The notes below the pieces were generated by a model. It did no database searches, was not told where the DNA came from, and worked only from the letters and a program-made list of their open reading frames with translations. Below are positions 1 to 6,833 of a stretch of 16,567 nucleotides of DNA, piece after piece; position 1 is the first letter of the stretch, and every line of letters starts with the position of its first letter. The DNA lies in NCBI GenBank assembly GCA_047629355.1, contig JBLHWU010000150.1:1-16567 (forward strand), read 5' to 3'. The stretch comes from CAYUNA01 sp047629355. GTDB taxonomy: Bacteria; Bacteroidota; Bacteroidia; Chitinophagales; Saprospiraceae. Both the position numbers and the translations under genes were made by a program.

Positions 1-336
1 AGTTTGTGCATTCTCAAAGCTGTTTTTTGTCTGAGGTTGCAGAAGTTTTTTCGCAAAAAAAGAAAATTTAAAGGATGGAGTTTTTACAAAATTAGACAGC
101 ATATTATTTACCAAAAAGTTGATAAAACAATTCTGACGGACTTGATATATTAGTACCTTTTGCAAGAAAAAATTATCTAAAATATTCAATATCAAATTTT
201 TATGAAAAATTGACAGACGCCAAATTAAGGCATTAAAATCTAAATTTGCAAGCTTTGAAAACTGCTAAATTGCCTATAAATATGGTTTACTACTTAGCAA
301 TAAAGCCATCCAACAATTTAGCAAGGAAACAATTGG
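1..336. other. AT-rich non-coding stretch at window edge
   Basis: No convincing coding frame, RNA gene or recognisable repeat is visible in this AT-rich stretch. It lies beyond the palindromic element that follows the stop codon of the leftward SprB-repeat gene. It may hold the promoter or 3' region of a gene outside the window, but no clear TAnnTTTG promoter could be tied to a gene. Confidence 0.5.
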
Positions 337-549
337 GTGTACGAAAAACTGCACGTACACGTATTCACTAGGCACAGCGTGGCGGCAGTTTTGAACTTTT
401 GAAAATCAAAGAGTAAACCGCCACGCTGTGGCTATAAGATAAAGAATATTACTTTGTTACCAAAAGGATCGGCACGCTGTGCCTGCATTTCTAAACAAGT
501 ACATATCTCACAAAAGACTATTGACGTGTGCGTGCAGTTTTTCATACAC
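337..549. repeat. 213-bp nested inverted-repeat element with REP-like hairpins
   Basis: The outer arms 337-361 and 525-549 are inverted copies of each other, matching at 23 of 25 positions; the shared core reads GAAAAACTGCACG. Inside, 373-385 (CACAGCGTGGCGG) is a perfect 13-bp inverted repeat of 418-430. Two compact hairpins of the form GSCAC-GCT-GTGSC lie at 420-432 and 471-483, and a degenerate CAC-AGC-GTG hairpin lies at 373-381. The element starts 20 bases past the stop codon of the leftward gene, so it could also act as its terminator. A 7-bp direct repeat GAAACAA (326-332 and 552-558) lies near, but not flush with, the outer arms, so a transposition origin is only suggested. It has no coding capacity. 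REP-like or MITE-like are both possible labels. Confidence 0.75.
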
Positions 550-568
550 TCGAAACAAATTTAAGTTT

Positions 569-2251
569 TTACTCTTTAATTAAGATTTTTGTAAGGTGAC
601 TAATTTCATTTGAAATCTGTGCAAAATAAGTGCCCGCAGGCAATTCTGAAAGGTCAATGGCGCTAAATCGACATCCTTTTGCCATAACTTTAGTAACCAA
701 TGTTTTGCCATAAATATCGATAACCTGAACGGTAACTTCATTTTCAGTTGGGTGAAGAAAATCAAAGTGAACATCGTTAACTACAGGGTTTGGAAAGATA
801 ACAATTTCGGGTGTATTTCCTGTTTTAAAAAACAAAGAATTGATAGTTGAAATATCTACATTTCCTTTGTTGTCATAGTGTCGAATTCGATAGTGGTTTA
901 AGCCATTTTTAGGCGCATTATCCATTAAATAATAGCCATTTCCATTCGCTGAAAATTCATTTCCAGAAACAGGTTCGCCGATAATTTCAAAATTTTCACC
1001 ATTGATAGAGCGCTCTACTAAAAACACACCGTCTGGAGTTTCATTATACGCCATCCAATCAATTTTTACAGAATTTTCGCCCATTTTGTTTAGCATAACT
1101 TCTTCAAAATCAATAGTTAAAGGTGCGCAATCGTTTTCAATCGTTACTTCCAAGTATCCAGTACAATCGTTGCGGTCTTGAACGGCTAAAAAATAATTTC
1201 CAGTCGTTAAATCGTTAATGTTTTGAGCGGTCTCGTCATTGTTCCAGTTAAAATTAAATGGTGCTAAACCACCTTCAACAGCTACTTCAATACTTGCGTC
1301 ATTTTGCAGACAAGATTCAGGTGTAGTTGTTGCGGTTAATTTAATTTTTGCAGGTTCAAAAATTTGAATTGCTGTCGTGTTTTGACAACCGTTGTTATCG
1401 GTTACTAAAATTTCATAGATACCGCCAGTCAAGTTTCTCAACTCATTGTCGGTAGTAATAGTGTCATTGTATTCATAAATGTAAGGGGCAGTGCCGCCGT
1501 CAATATATATGGTAATCCAGCCGTCATTGGCAGCAAAACAAGTGACGTCATTCTTGAAAGTATTCACTTTTAGTGCTTCAGGAGCTGTCAATTGGATAGT
1601 TTCGTCGGCATGGCAGCCATTCGCATCCGTAATTTCAACAGAAAAAGTACCGCTTGTCAAATTTTCTGCTATCAAACTTGTCGCGCTATTGCCATTCCAA
1701 TTGATGGAGAACGGTGCTTGACCACCTTCGATTACCAATTGAATTTTGCCATCTGCATTATCGTGGCAAGTTGGTGCAGTTTTATTGAAAACATTGATTT
1801 TAAATTCTACACAAGGGTCAACGCAAGATTCGACCTTAATTTTAACTTCATTTGACTCTCCATTATAGACCAAGCAGTTAACAGGTCGCGAACATCGACG
1901 ATACCAAGTAGTCTGTAACAACGCTGGTGGGCTATAAGATGCACTCGTAACACCAGGAATAGACAACCAAACAACTGAAGGCCCCATCGGGTCATCAAGT
2001 GTTTTTATCCACAGGTATTCATATTCACCATTGCCATCATTTGCATCAAACAAACTAATAATGGGCGCAGGTGTATTGTCTTGCAAGCAAATCGTTTGGT
2101 CCGCACTAATTTGACCAGGAAAATAAATCTCTTCGCAAGGGTCTGTTGCTTCAAAAGCGTGACAATTTTCAGACGTATTACCTAATGCATTAATCTGAAA
2201 AATAAAGTAAGAAGCAAAGAAAAAAGCGATTTTTAAAGAGTTTAACTGCAT
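569..2251 (-). CDS. Secreted SprB-repeat protein with T9SS type A sorting domain
   Basis: This is a 560-aa exported protein. Residues 1-23 form a hydrophobic signal peptide. Residues about 36-143 are a cysteine-containing Ig-like module of the type common in Saprospiraceae surface proteins (pattern W..IPGVTSASYSP...TWYRRCSR). Residues about 150-225, 228-300 and 303-375 are three SprB-type repeats, each with a cysteine near the start, a central GG.APF or GG.APY motif and a final TD.NGC-like motif. Residues about 390-470 resemble a fibronectin-III-like beta domain (VERS.NG..FE..G). Residues 480-560 are a type A T9SS sorting domain, starting at IVIFPNPV and ending in KILIKE. It probably passes through the Sec system, then T9SS, and ends secreted or surface-attached; SprB-like repeats are known from gliding adhesins. 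The binding partner is unknown. It appears monocistronic and is followed by the 337-549 palindromic element. The ATG at 2251 directly precedes the signal peptide. Confidence 0.9.
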   Translation of the reverse strand: MQLNSLKIAFFFASYFIFQINALGNTSENCHAFEATDPCEEIYFPGQISADQTICLQDNTPAPIISLFDANDGNGEYEYLWIKTLDDPMGPSVVWLSIPGVTSASYSPPALLQTTWYRRCSRPVNCLVYNGESNEVKIKVESCVDPCVEFKINVFNKTAPTCHDNADGKIQLVIEGGQAPFSINWNGNSATSLIAENLTSGTFSVEITDANGCHADETIQLTAPEALKVNTFKNDVTCFAANDGWITIYIDGGTAPYIYEYNDTITTDNELRNLTGGIYEILVTDNNGCQNTTAIQIFEPAKIKLTATTTPESCLQNDASIEVAVEGGLAPFNFNWNNDETAQNINDLTTGNYFLAVQDRNDCTGYLEVTIENDCAPLTIDFEEVMLNKMGENSVKIDWMAYNETPDGVFLVERSINGENFEIIGEPVSGNEFSANGNGYYLMDNAPKNGLNHYRIRHYDNKGNVDISTINSLFFKTGNTPEIVIFPNPVVNDVHFDFLHPTENEVTVQVIDIYGKTLVTKVMAKGCRFSAIDLSELPAGTYFAQISNEISHLTKILIKE

Positions 2252-2306
2252 AAGTAATGTTTTTTGCCGATGTTTCTAAAAAAAAAGACTAATAATTGTG
2301 ATTTTT

Positions 2307-2335
2307 AATGGGACTTAAAATGGGACTTAAAATGG
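2307..2335. repeat. 12-bp tandem repeat upstream of the SprB-repeat gene
   Basis: Two perfect copies of AATGGGACTTAA lie head to tail at 2307-2318 and 2319-2330, followed by a partial third copy AATGG at 2331-2335. The block sits 56 bases upstream of the start codon at 2251, within the probable leader or promoter region of the leftward gene. It could be a double operator site or a slippage product; nothing else identifies a function. Confidence 0.6.
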
Positions 2336-2437
2336 AAGAAGGAGGATTTTAAGTCTAACAAATAGGAGGGTTTGAGCAGTAAATGAAAGTTTTGAAAGAA
2401 AATCAATGAATTGAACCTCTTTCGCTATCCTATGTTT

Positions 2438-2445
2438 CAAATATA
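2438..2445 (-). promoter_or_regulatory. Possible -7 element for the leftward SprB-repeat gene
   Basis: On the minus strand this reads TATATTTG, matching the Bacteroidota -7 consensus TAnnTTTG. No TTTG -33 element is visible at the expected spacing, and the implied leader of about 180 nt is long. It is a weak candidate. Confidence 0.3.
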
Positions 2446-2513
2446 ACAGAGAATAAAAAGAGTTAATGTAATGGAATGTATAAATTGTGACGGAGTAAAA
2501 TATTTAAAAAGAG

Positions 2514-2599
2514 GTCAAAAGTCAGATTGCCTTGCTGTCAGAAGTCAGAAGACCTGCAGATTTTCTAACTTCTGACAATGAAATAATCTGACTTTTGAC
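2514..2599. repeat. Nested hairpin element (GTCAGA family), copy 1
   Basis: The outer arms 2514-2528 (GTCAAAAGTCAGATT) and 2585-2599 are perfect 15-bp inverted copies. An inner stem pairs 2537-2545 (GTCAGAAGT) with 2568-2576. The element lies 57 bases upstream of the FAD oxidoreductase start, just before its probable -7 box. The same plan, GTCAGA then 7 variable bases then GCTGTCAGAA, recurs at 10018-10040 in a second element before the 2OG oxygenase gene. It is probably a dispersed intergenic palindromic repeat; a regulatory role is possible but not shown. Confidence 0.7.
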
Positions 2600-2629
2600 T
2601 TTTCGTAAATTTAATCTCAATCCTTTTCT

Positions 2630-2637
2630 TACATTTG
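2630..2637 (+). promoter_or_regulatory. Probable -7 promoter element of the FAD oxidoreductase gene
   Basis: TACATTTG matches the Bacteroidota -7 consensus TAnnTTTG and lies 20 bases before the ATG at 2657, implying a leader of about 14 nt. A good TTTG -33 element at 17-23 bases is not present; the nearest TTTG is about 32 bases upstream, inside the hairpin element. The gene has no clear Shine-Dalgarno sequence, as is usual in this phylum. Confidence 0.5.
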
Positions 2638-2656
2638 CAATTCAAAAAAACTAAGC

Positions 2657-3904
2657 ATGATAAAAACGGATGTTTGTATACTAGGCGCGGGACCTGCGGG
2701 CGCATCGGCGGCCTTGCATTTGAGCTATAAGGGAGTGCCTACGGTGTTGGTTGATAAGGCGGTTTTTCCACGGGATAAAGTGTGTGGAGATGCGTTGAGT
2801 GGGAAAGTTCCGTTGCTGTTGAAGCGGCTTGACCCACAGATGTTGGCGCGTTTTGAACAGCGGACGGAGATGTTGGTTGATGTATGGGGCATTCGATTTG
2901 TGGCGCCCAATCGGACAACTTTGGATATTCCTTTCAAGCTGAAGTATGATAAAACGAAGGAGACTTCGCCAGGTTATGTTGCCAAACGGATTGATTTTGA
3001 TAATTTTTTAATTGATGAGGTCAAACGTAGAGAGGATATTGATTTTTATGACAATACAGCGATTGAATTCCATGAAAAAATTGATGGAGGGTTTATTGTT
3101 TCTGATAAGAAAAAGGACTTTCAAGTCGAATGTAAATTGTTGGTAATTGCGGATGGTGCGCATTCTAAATTTGCGCGGCATTATGCAGGCATTGAAAAGG
3201 ATAATGCACACCACGCAGGCGCATTGCGGGCATACTATACAGGTGTAACGGGTTTTCATGAAGATAACTTTATTGAATTGCAATTTTTGGACGAAATCAT
3301 TCCAGGCTATTTCTGGGTATTTCCATTGCCGAATGGACAGGCGAATGTCGGGATTGGTATGCGGACTGATTTTATTAGTAAACGGCGGGTGAATTTGAAA
3401 AAGGTAATGTTGGACGTTATTGAGAATCATCCAGAGATTGCGCCTCGTTTTAAAAATGCCAAATTACAGGATAAAATCGTTGGTTATGGACTCCCACTAG
3501 GTTCTAAAAAACAGAAATTATCGGGTGATAATTACATGCTAACTGGTGACGCTGGACACTTGATTGACCCACTGACTGGAGAAGGAATTGGGAATGGTTT
3601 TTATAGCGGTTGGATAGCGGCAGAACAGGCGGTGGAGTGCTTGGCACAAAATGATTATTCCGCTAAATTTATGAAGGCTTATGACAAAAGAATCCATCGA
3701 GTATTGGGCACAGAAATGAAATTAAGCTACCAAATTCAACGCCTCATGCGCTACCCGTGGATCATTAATCCGTTGTCGAATTGGGTGCATCGAAACCCAC
3801 GTTTCTTTGATATTATGTCCCGAATGTACAACGATTTGGAATTGCGAAAGCAGATAGTTAACCCAGTTTTTTGGGTGAAACTGGTGCTGGGAAGAAAGGT
3901 TTAA
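2657..3904 (+). CDS. Geranylgeranyl reductase-family FAD-dependent oxidoreductase
   Basis: This 415-aa flavoprotein belongs to the geranylgeranyl reductase family (TIGR02032-like, PHBH fold). The N-terminal dinucleotide-binding motif GAGPAG is at residues 10-15. The family signature KVCGDALSGK is at 41-50, with C43-G44-D45. A second FAD motif ADGAHSKFAR is at about 165-174. The substrate-domain signature IPGYFWVFPLPNGQANVGIG is at 215-234, and the FAD-contacting GDAGHLIDP...GEGIG runs from 297 to 312. Family members reduce double bonds of isoprenoid chains (for example in menaquinones, archaeal lipids or chlorophyll precursors) or oxidise small molecules. In Bacteroidota the substrate is usually unassigned, and no isoprenoid gene is adjacent. 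The protein is probably cytoplasmic or membrane-associated, with no signal peptide. The gene is monocistronic and convergent with the DoxX-like gene across a hairpin at 3914-3956. Confidence 0.9.
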   Translation: MIKTDVCILGAGPAGASAALHLSYKGVPTVLVDKAVFPRDKVCGDALSGKVPLLLKRLDPQMLARFEQRTEMLVDVWGIRFVAPNRTTLDIPFKLKYDKTKETSPGYVAKRIDFDNFLIDEVKRREDIDFYDNTAIEFHEKIDGGFIVSDKKKDFQVECKLLVIADGAHSKFARHYAGIEKDNAHHAGALRAYYTGVTGFHEDNFIELQFLDEIIPGYFWVFPLPNGQANVGIGMRTDFISKRRVNLKKVMLDVIENHPEIAPRFKNAKLQDKIVGYGLPLGSKKQKLSGDNYMLTGDAGHLIDPLTGEGIGNGFYSGWIAAEQAVECLAQNDYSAKFMKAYDKRIHRVLGTEMKLSYQIQRLMRYPWIINPLSNWVHRNPRFFDIMSRMYNDLELRKQIVNPVFWVKLVLGRKV

Positions 3905-3913
3905 AACAATTGA

Positions 3914-3956
3914 CAATGCGCAATGAACAATTAAATTAACTGTTCATTGCACATTG
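3914..3956. terminator. Hairpin between convergent genes, likely bidirectional terminator
   Basis: The arms 3914-3929 (CAATGCGCAATGAACA) and 3941-3956 match at 15 of 16 positions and surround an 11-base AT-rich loop. The hairpin starts 9 bases after one stop codon and ends 7 bases before the other. No long U tract follows on either strand, so it is not a textbook intrinsic terminator, but its position between two tail-to-tail genes supports this role. Such CAATG-rich palindromes may also be a dispersed repeat family. Confidence 0.6.
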
Positions 3957-3963
3957 CACATTG

Positions 3964-5595
3964 CTATTTGTTCATTAATTCTTTAATTATCTCAAAACTT
4001 GGCAAGTGCTTATAGTGCCATTTTTCAATAACTTTCCCGTCTTTCAACAGTACAATCCCTGGATTTGACCGCACAATTGTTTTCAATAAAATATCATCAG
4101 CACTGTAAAATGGATAAGCACTCTGCGTTTGGTGACGGAAATCATCAATCAAAGCAGGATCCGCATAAGCAGTGACGGCGAAGGACTTGATGCCTTCTTT
4201 TTCTGCTGCTTCGAGGACAGGGTTAACTACGTTTGTCCAAGGAGCGGTATAACCTACAGGGAAGTTGAAGACTTCTTGCGAAACCGTTTTGGTCTGTTCC
4301 TTGAAGGTCGTATCGATGCGTACCAAACTATTTATTGCCGTTGCGGGATCAATTTCTTGTGCAAAAACACTGTCAATTGCCATTGGAATTTTTTTGGTAA
4401 CGATTTTCTGACCCATCGCCGATTCATATTTCAACTTATACGCCACAATCATGAAAGCGTAATTTGGATTTGCCAAAATGTCCTCTGTTACACTTTCGCC
4501 CATTTCATTGCTGATGTCAAAATCACTAATTTTAGAGCGTTTGATAGTTGGTTCAGTTTTGATTTGTTCCAACTTCCATTCCTCTTTTGGATATTTTTTA
4601 AACTCCTTTAAATACTGTGCATAAGGAATTTCTACAACTTTTCCATCTGCTTTATTCGTTGCTCTATACGCGATAATTTCTACTGCATTTTCTGAATCCT
4701 CTTCCAGTTGTTTTTGTGTCCGAATGTCTTTTCCGACACTAAATGGACGAAAATCTGCTGCTGGAATGTCCCAAACAAAATTCGCCAAACAATAGACAAT
4801 CAGTATGATGGAACTCGCTAAAGTCCCGCCAATATTGCCCAATAATTGAATGGCTATCAATCCTAAAGCTGCCAATCCTGCACCCAAACCAACGCTGTAA
4901 CCATTCAATAAAATAATTGCTAAACTTCCAACTACTGCCACAGCGACCAAAGCTGCTCGGTGAATGCCGTTTTCAAAATGATGACTGGACTTGGCAGTAA
5001 GTAAAAAGAAAAAAGCGGGGAACAATAGAGCAATATCCTTAAAGAAAGATACCTTGGGATTAAGGACTAAAAAGTCGCCAAAACATCCGCAATCTGTTAC
5101 CTTCATGCTCGTTTCTACCCAATCGCCCCAATTATCAAATTCGAAGAAATTCACGCCGTCAGGTACATAACCCGTTAAGTATGTAAAGGCTGTTAGAAAG
5201 GTAAAAAAGATGACTAAAATCAGAAACATCCAACTGGTTAGTTTTGATTTTACGCCAAGTATTAGCATGATTCCTAAGACGATTTCAAAGACAATCATGG
5301 CTATCGAAAAGATGGTGGCATATTCTGAAAACCAAGGGAACATCGGTGAAATAAAGGACAGCCACGTTTCACTGAAAGTCACTTCAAATTCTGCGAAATA
5401 TTGCTCCATTTTGTAAGCCGTGCCCAAGGGGTCAACGGCTTTTACCCAACCTGAAAGAATGAATAAGGCCCCACAGTAATTTTGGAGAACCGTTCTTAGC
5501 CAATTGATTTTTCCTTTTTTATTAAAAACGCCTACCAAAACGGTTAAAACAATGGTGATGATAGCGACGTAGATTAAAAGTTTTCCTAAAGTCAT
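3964..5595 (-). CDS. BT_3928-type DoxX/MauE-like membrane protein with thioredoxin-like tail
   Basis: This 543-aa inner-membrane protein has an N-terminal membrane segment (about 5-25). It is followed by a DoxX-like domain (QNYCGALFILSGWVKAVDPLGTAYKMEQYF, about 38-67) and further membrane spans near 92-115, 120-142, 184-202, 212-230, 235-250 and 258-275. The motif TDCGCFGD at 167-174 carries the paired cysteines C169 and C171, typical of MauE/DoxX redox-associated membrane proteins. The C-terminal part, about 300-543, is soluble. Its last 100 residues resemble a degraded thioredoxin fold (SNPGIVLLKDGKVIEKWHYK) without a CxxC motif. This architecture matches the Bacteroides BT_3928-type family, whose exact function is not established; a role in envelope thiol or quinone redox chemistry is an inference. 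The ATG at 5595 has a strong promoter about 216 bases upstream, giving a long structured leader. Confidence 0.85.
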   Translation of the reverse strand: MTLGKLLIYVAIITIVLTVLVGVFNKKGKINWLRTVLQNYCGALFILSGWVKAVDPLGTAYKMEQYFAEFEVTFSETWLSFISPMFPWFSEYATIFSIAMIVFEIVLGIMLILGVKSKLTSWMFLILVIFFTFLTAFTYLTGYVPDGVNFFEFDNWGDWVETSMKVTDCGCFGDFLVLNPKVSFFKDIALLFPAFFFLLTAKSSHHFENGIHRAALVAVAVVGSLAIILLNGYSVGLGAGLAALGLIAIQLLGNIGGTLASSIILIVYCLANFVWDIPAADFRPFSVGKDIRTQKQLEEDSENAVEIIAYRATNKADGKVVEIPYAQYLKEFKKYPKEEWKLEQIKTEPTIKRSKISDFDISNEMGESVTEDILANPNYAFMIVAYKLKYESAMGQKIVTKKIPMAIDSVFAQEIDPATAINSLVRIDTTFKEQTKTVSQEVFNFPVGYTAPWTNVVNPVLEAAEKEGIKSFAVTAYADPALIDDFRHQTQSAYPFYSADDILLKTIVRSNPGIVLLKDGKVIEKWHYKHLPSFEIIKELMNK

Positions 5596-5681
5596 ATCTA
5601 TAATATATTAGTATAGTTTAGTGTATGTAATCGTTGTTAAGGAACGCGTGTAAAGAATAACTTATAACACTTTTGAGTTTC

Positions 5682-5719
5682 TTTTGCCCTCATTTTCAAA
5701 GTGAAAAATGAGGGTAAAA
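5682..5719. promoter_or_regulatory. Hairpin in the leader of the DoxX-like gene
   Basis: CCCTCATTTT (5687-5696) pairs perfectly with 5705-5714. The stem extends through one G-T pair and four more A-T pairs to 5682/5719, giving about 15 bp with an 8-base loop. If the promoter at 5811-5841 is used, the hairpin lies in the leader about 90 bases after the transcription start and about 90 bases before the ATG. On the minus strand the downstream arm is followed by a purine-rich segment, not a T run. It could be an attenuator, an RNA-stability hairpin or a repeat remnant. Confidence 0.45.
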
Positions 5720-5752
5720 CATCCTCTTAAGAATCTGAATTTATTTAATTTG

Positions 5753-5777
5753 CATTCCTTACTTCGGTCGGAATGAC
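5753..5777. repeat. GTCATTCCGA...GGAATG type intergenic repeat remnant
   Basis: On the minus strand this reads GTCATTCCGACC, then GAAGTAAGGAATG. This resembles the widespread GTCATTCCGAnCGAAGnnAGGAATC intergenic repeat seen in many bacterial genomes (recognised from memory, not searched). CATTCC and GGAATG form a 6-bp stem. It falls in the predicted leader of the DoxX-like gene. Confidence 0.45.
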
Positions 5778-5810
5778 AAAAGTACTTCATTTGGAATGAT
5801 AAATAAGTTG

Positions 5811-5841
5811 CAAATATAGAAAGCCTTTTGAAGTATGCAAA
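5811..5841 (-). promoter_or_regulatory. Strong Bacteroidota-type promoter for the DoxX-like gene
   Basis: On the minus strand, TTTG (5841-5838) is followed by a 19-base spacer and TATATTTG (5818-5811). This exactly fits the TTTG-N(17-23)-TAnnTTTG consensus of the Bacteroidota housekeeping sigma factor. Transcription would start near 5804, giving a leader of about 210 nt to the ATG at 5595. Confidence 0.6.
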
Positions 5842-5920
5842 GATCTACATAAAAAGGCGAAATTGCTGTTAATACGGTGTCAAATTTGTTAATGAAAACC
5901 GAATTTTTATTTTAAAATAC

Positions 5921-5928
5921 TACTTTTG
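5921..5928 (+). promoter_or_regulatory. Probable -7 element of the DUF2461 gene
   Basis: TACTTTTG fits TAnnTTTG and lies 29 bases before the ATG at 5958. No TTTG element is found 17-23 bases upstream; the nearest, at 5885-5888, is 32 bases away. The leader would be about 23 nt with no Shine-Dalgarno sequence. Confidence 0.45.
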
Positions 5929-5957
5929 CCATAAAAAATATACTTCTAATAAAATAT

Positions 5958-6650
5958 ATGTCAAAATATACACCAAATACAACATTACTGCCGTCTATTG
6001 TTAAGTTTTTAAAGAAATTACAAAAAAACAACAATCGTCTGTGGTTTATAGAACATAAAGAAGAATATACGACCGAACATGCTCATTTCAAAACGTTCAC
6101 CAGCACTTTATTTGATAAAATGAGTCAATACGATAATTTGGAGTCGCTGAAAGTCTATCGGATATATCGGGATGTACGTTTTTCTAAAAATAAAACACCT
6201 TATAAGAGTAACTTTGCTGGAGGCATGAAACGGGCAACGAAATGGTTGCGAGGTGGATATTATTTTCACATTCAGCCAGGTGGTGCGTCGATGATTGGCG
6301 GAGGATTTTGGGGACCGAATGTAGCTGATTTGAAGAGAATTCGACAAGAAATAGCGGTAGATGCGGAGCCGTTGCGGAAGATTTTAGCGGACCCAACGTT
6401 CCTTAAAGTATTTGGAAACTTGGAAGGAACGCAACTTAAAACTGCGCCGAGAGATTATCCAAAAGACCATCCAAATATTGATTTATTGCGCTACAAACAG
6501 TTTGTGGTGCGCCGTCATTTTACGGATGAAGAAGTCTTGGCGGATGATTTTTTACCGAAAATGATAGAGACTTTCCGAGCTATGCGTCCGTTTTTTGACT
6601 ATATGAGTGATGTGCTGACGACAGATGCTAATGGAGTTCCGATAGAGTAG
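5958..6650 (+). CDS. DUF2461 domain-containing protein
   Basis: This 230-aa soluble protein covers the whole DUF2461 family (TIGR02453-like), whose usual length is about 220-230 aa. Diagnostic segments are FLKKLQKNNNRLWFIEHKEEY (about 17-37), the highly conserved VYRIYRDVRFSKNKTPYKSNF (66-86) and GGYYFHIQPGG...GGGFWGP (about 99-120). A later conserved stretch runs DHPNIDLLRYKQF near 175-187. The biochemical function of DUF2461 is not known, and the context gives no clue. There is no signal peptide or membrane segment. The gene stands alone, is driven by the probable promoter at 5921, and is followed by a strong hairpin at 6690-6733 shared with the convergent hydrolase gene. Confidence 0.9.
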   Translation: MSKYTPNTTLLPSIVKFLKKLQKNNNRLWFIEHKEEYTTEHAHFKTFTSTLFDKMSQYDNLESLKVYRIYRDVRFSKNKTPYKSNFAGGMKRATKWLRGGYYFHIQPGGASMIGGGFWGPNVADLKRIRQEIAVDAEPLRKILADPTFLKVFGNLEGTQLKTAPRDYPKDHPNIDLLRYKQFVVRRHFTDEEVLADDFLPKMIETFRAMRPFFDYMSDVLTTDANGVPIE

Positions 6651-6689
6651 AAATGTGTTGATTTAGTTATTTCGCATTCCAAAGGGAAT

Positions 6690-6733
6690 TTGAGGGGGAA
6701 AAACGATTTTATAAAAATTGTTTTTCCCCTCAA
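6690..6733. terminator. Long hairpin terminator between convergent genes
   Basis: The arms 6690-6710 and 6714-6733 form a stem of about 20 bp around a 3-base loop, with one extra G in the left arm and one G-T pair. The stem contains GGGG paired with CCCC next to A5/T5 tracts. It lies 40 bases after the DUF2461 stop codon and about 100 bases beyond the hydrolase stop codon, so it probably terminates transcription from the plus side and possibly from both. Confidence 0.7.
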
Positions 6734-6833
6734 GGATATCACCCGCGTTGCCGTAGGTAAGGCGTACTGTCTTTTTTAAAGCTCGAAAATCTTACGATTC
6801 TCTCGTTTCTCATTTTTTAAGAAAAATTTAGTG

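Noticed and set aside
337..549. CRISPR array
   Set aside because: The repeats are inverted, not direct, and not evenly spaced, and no cas gene is present.
569..2251. The gliding adhesin SprB itself
   Set aside because: SprB is thousands of residues long; this 560-residue protein only shares the repeat type and T9SS export.
3008..3430. 140-codon leftward frame within the FAD oxidoreductase gene
   Set aside because: It is antisense to a well-supported flavoprotein gene and its product has no domain features.
4129..4611. 160-codon rightward frame within the DoxX-like gene
   Set aside because: It is the antisense of a strongly supported membrane protein and shows no recognisable motif.
5682..5719. 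Intrinsic terminator of an upstream leftward gene
   Set aside because: No leftward gene lies upstream; the DUF2461 gene on that side is transcribed rightward.
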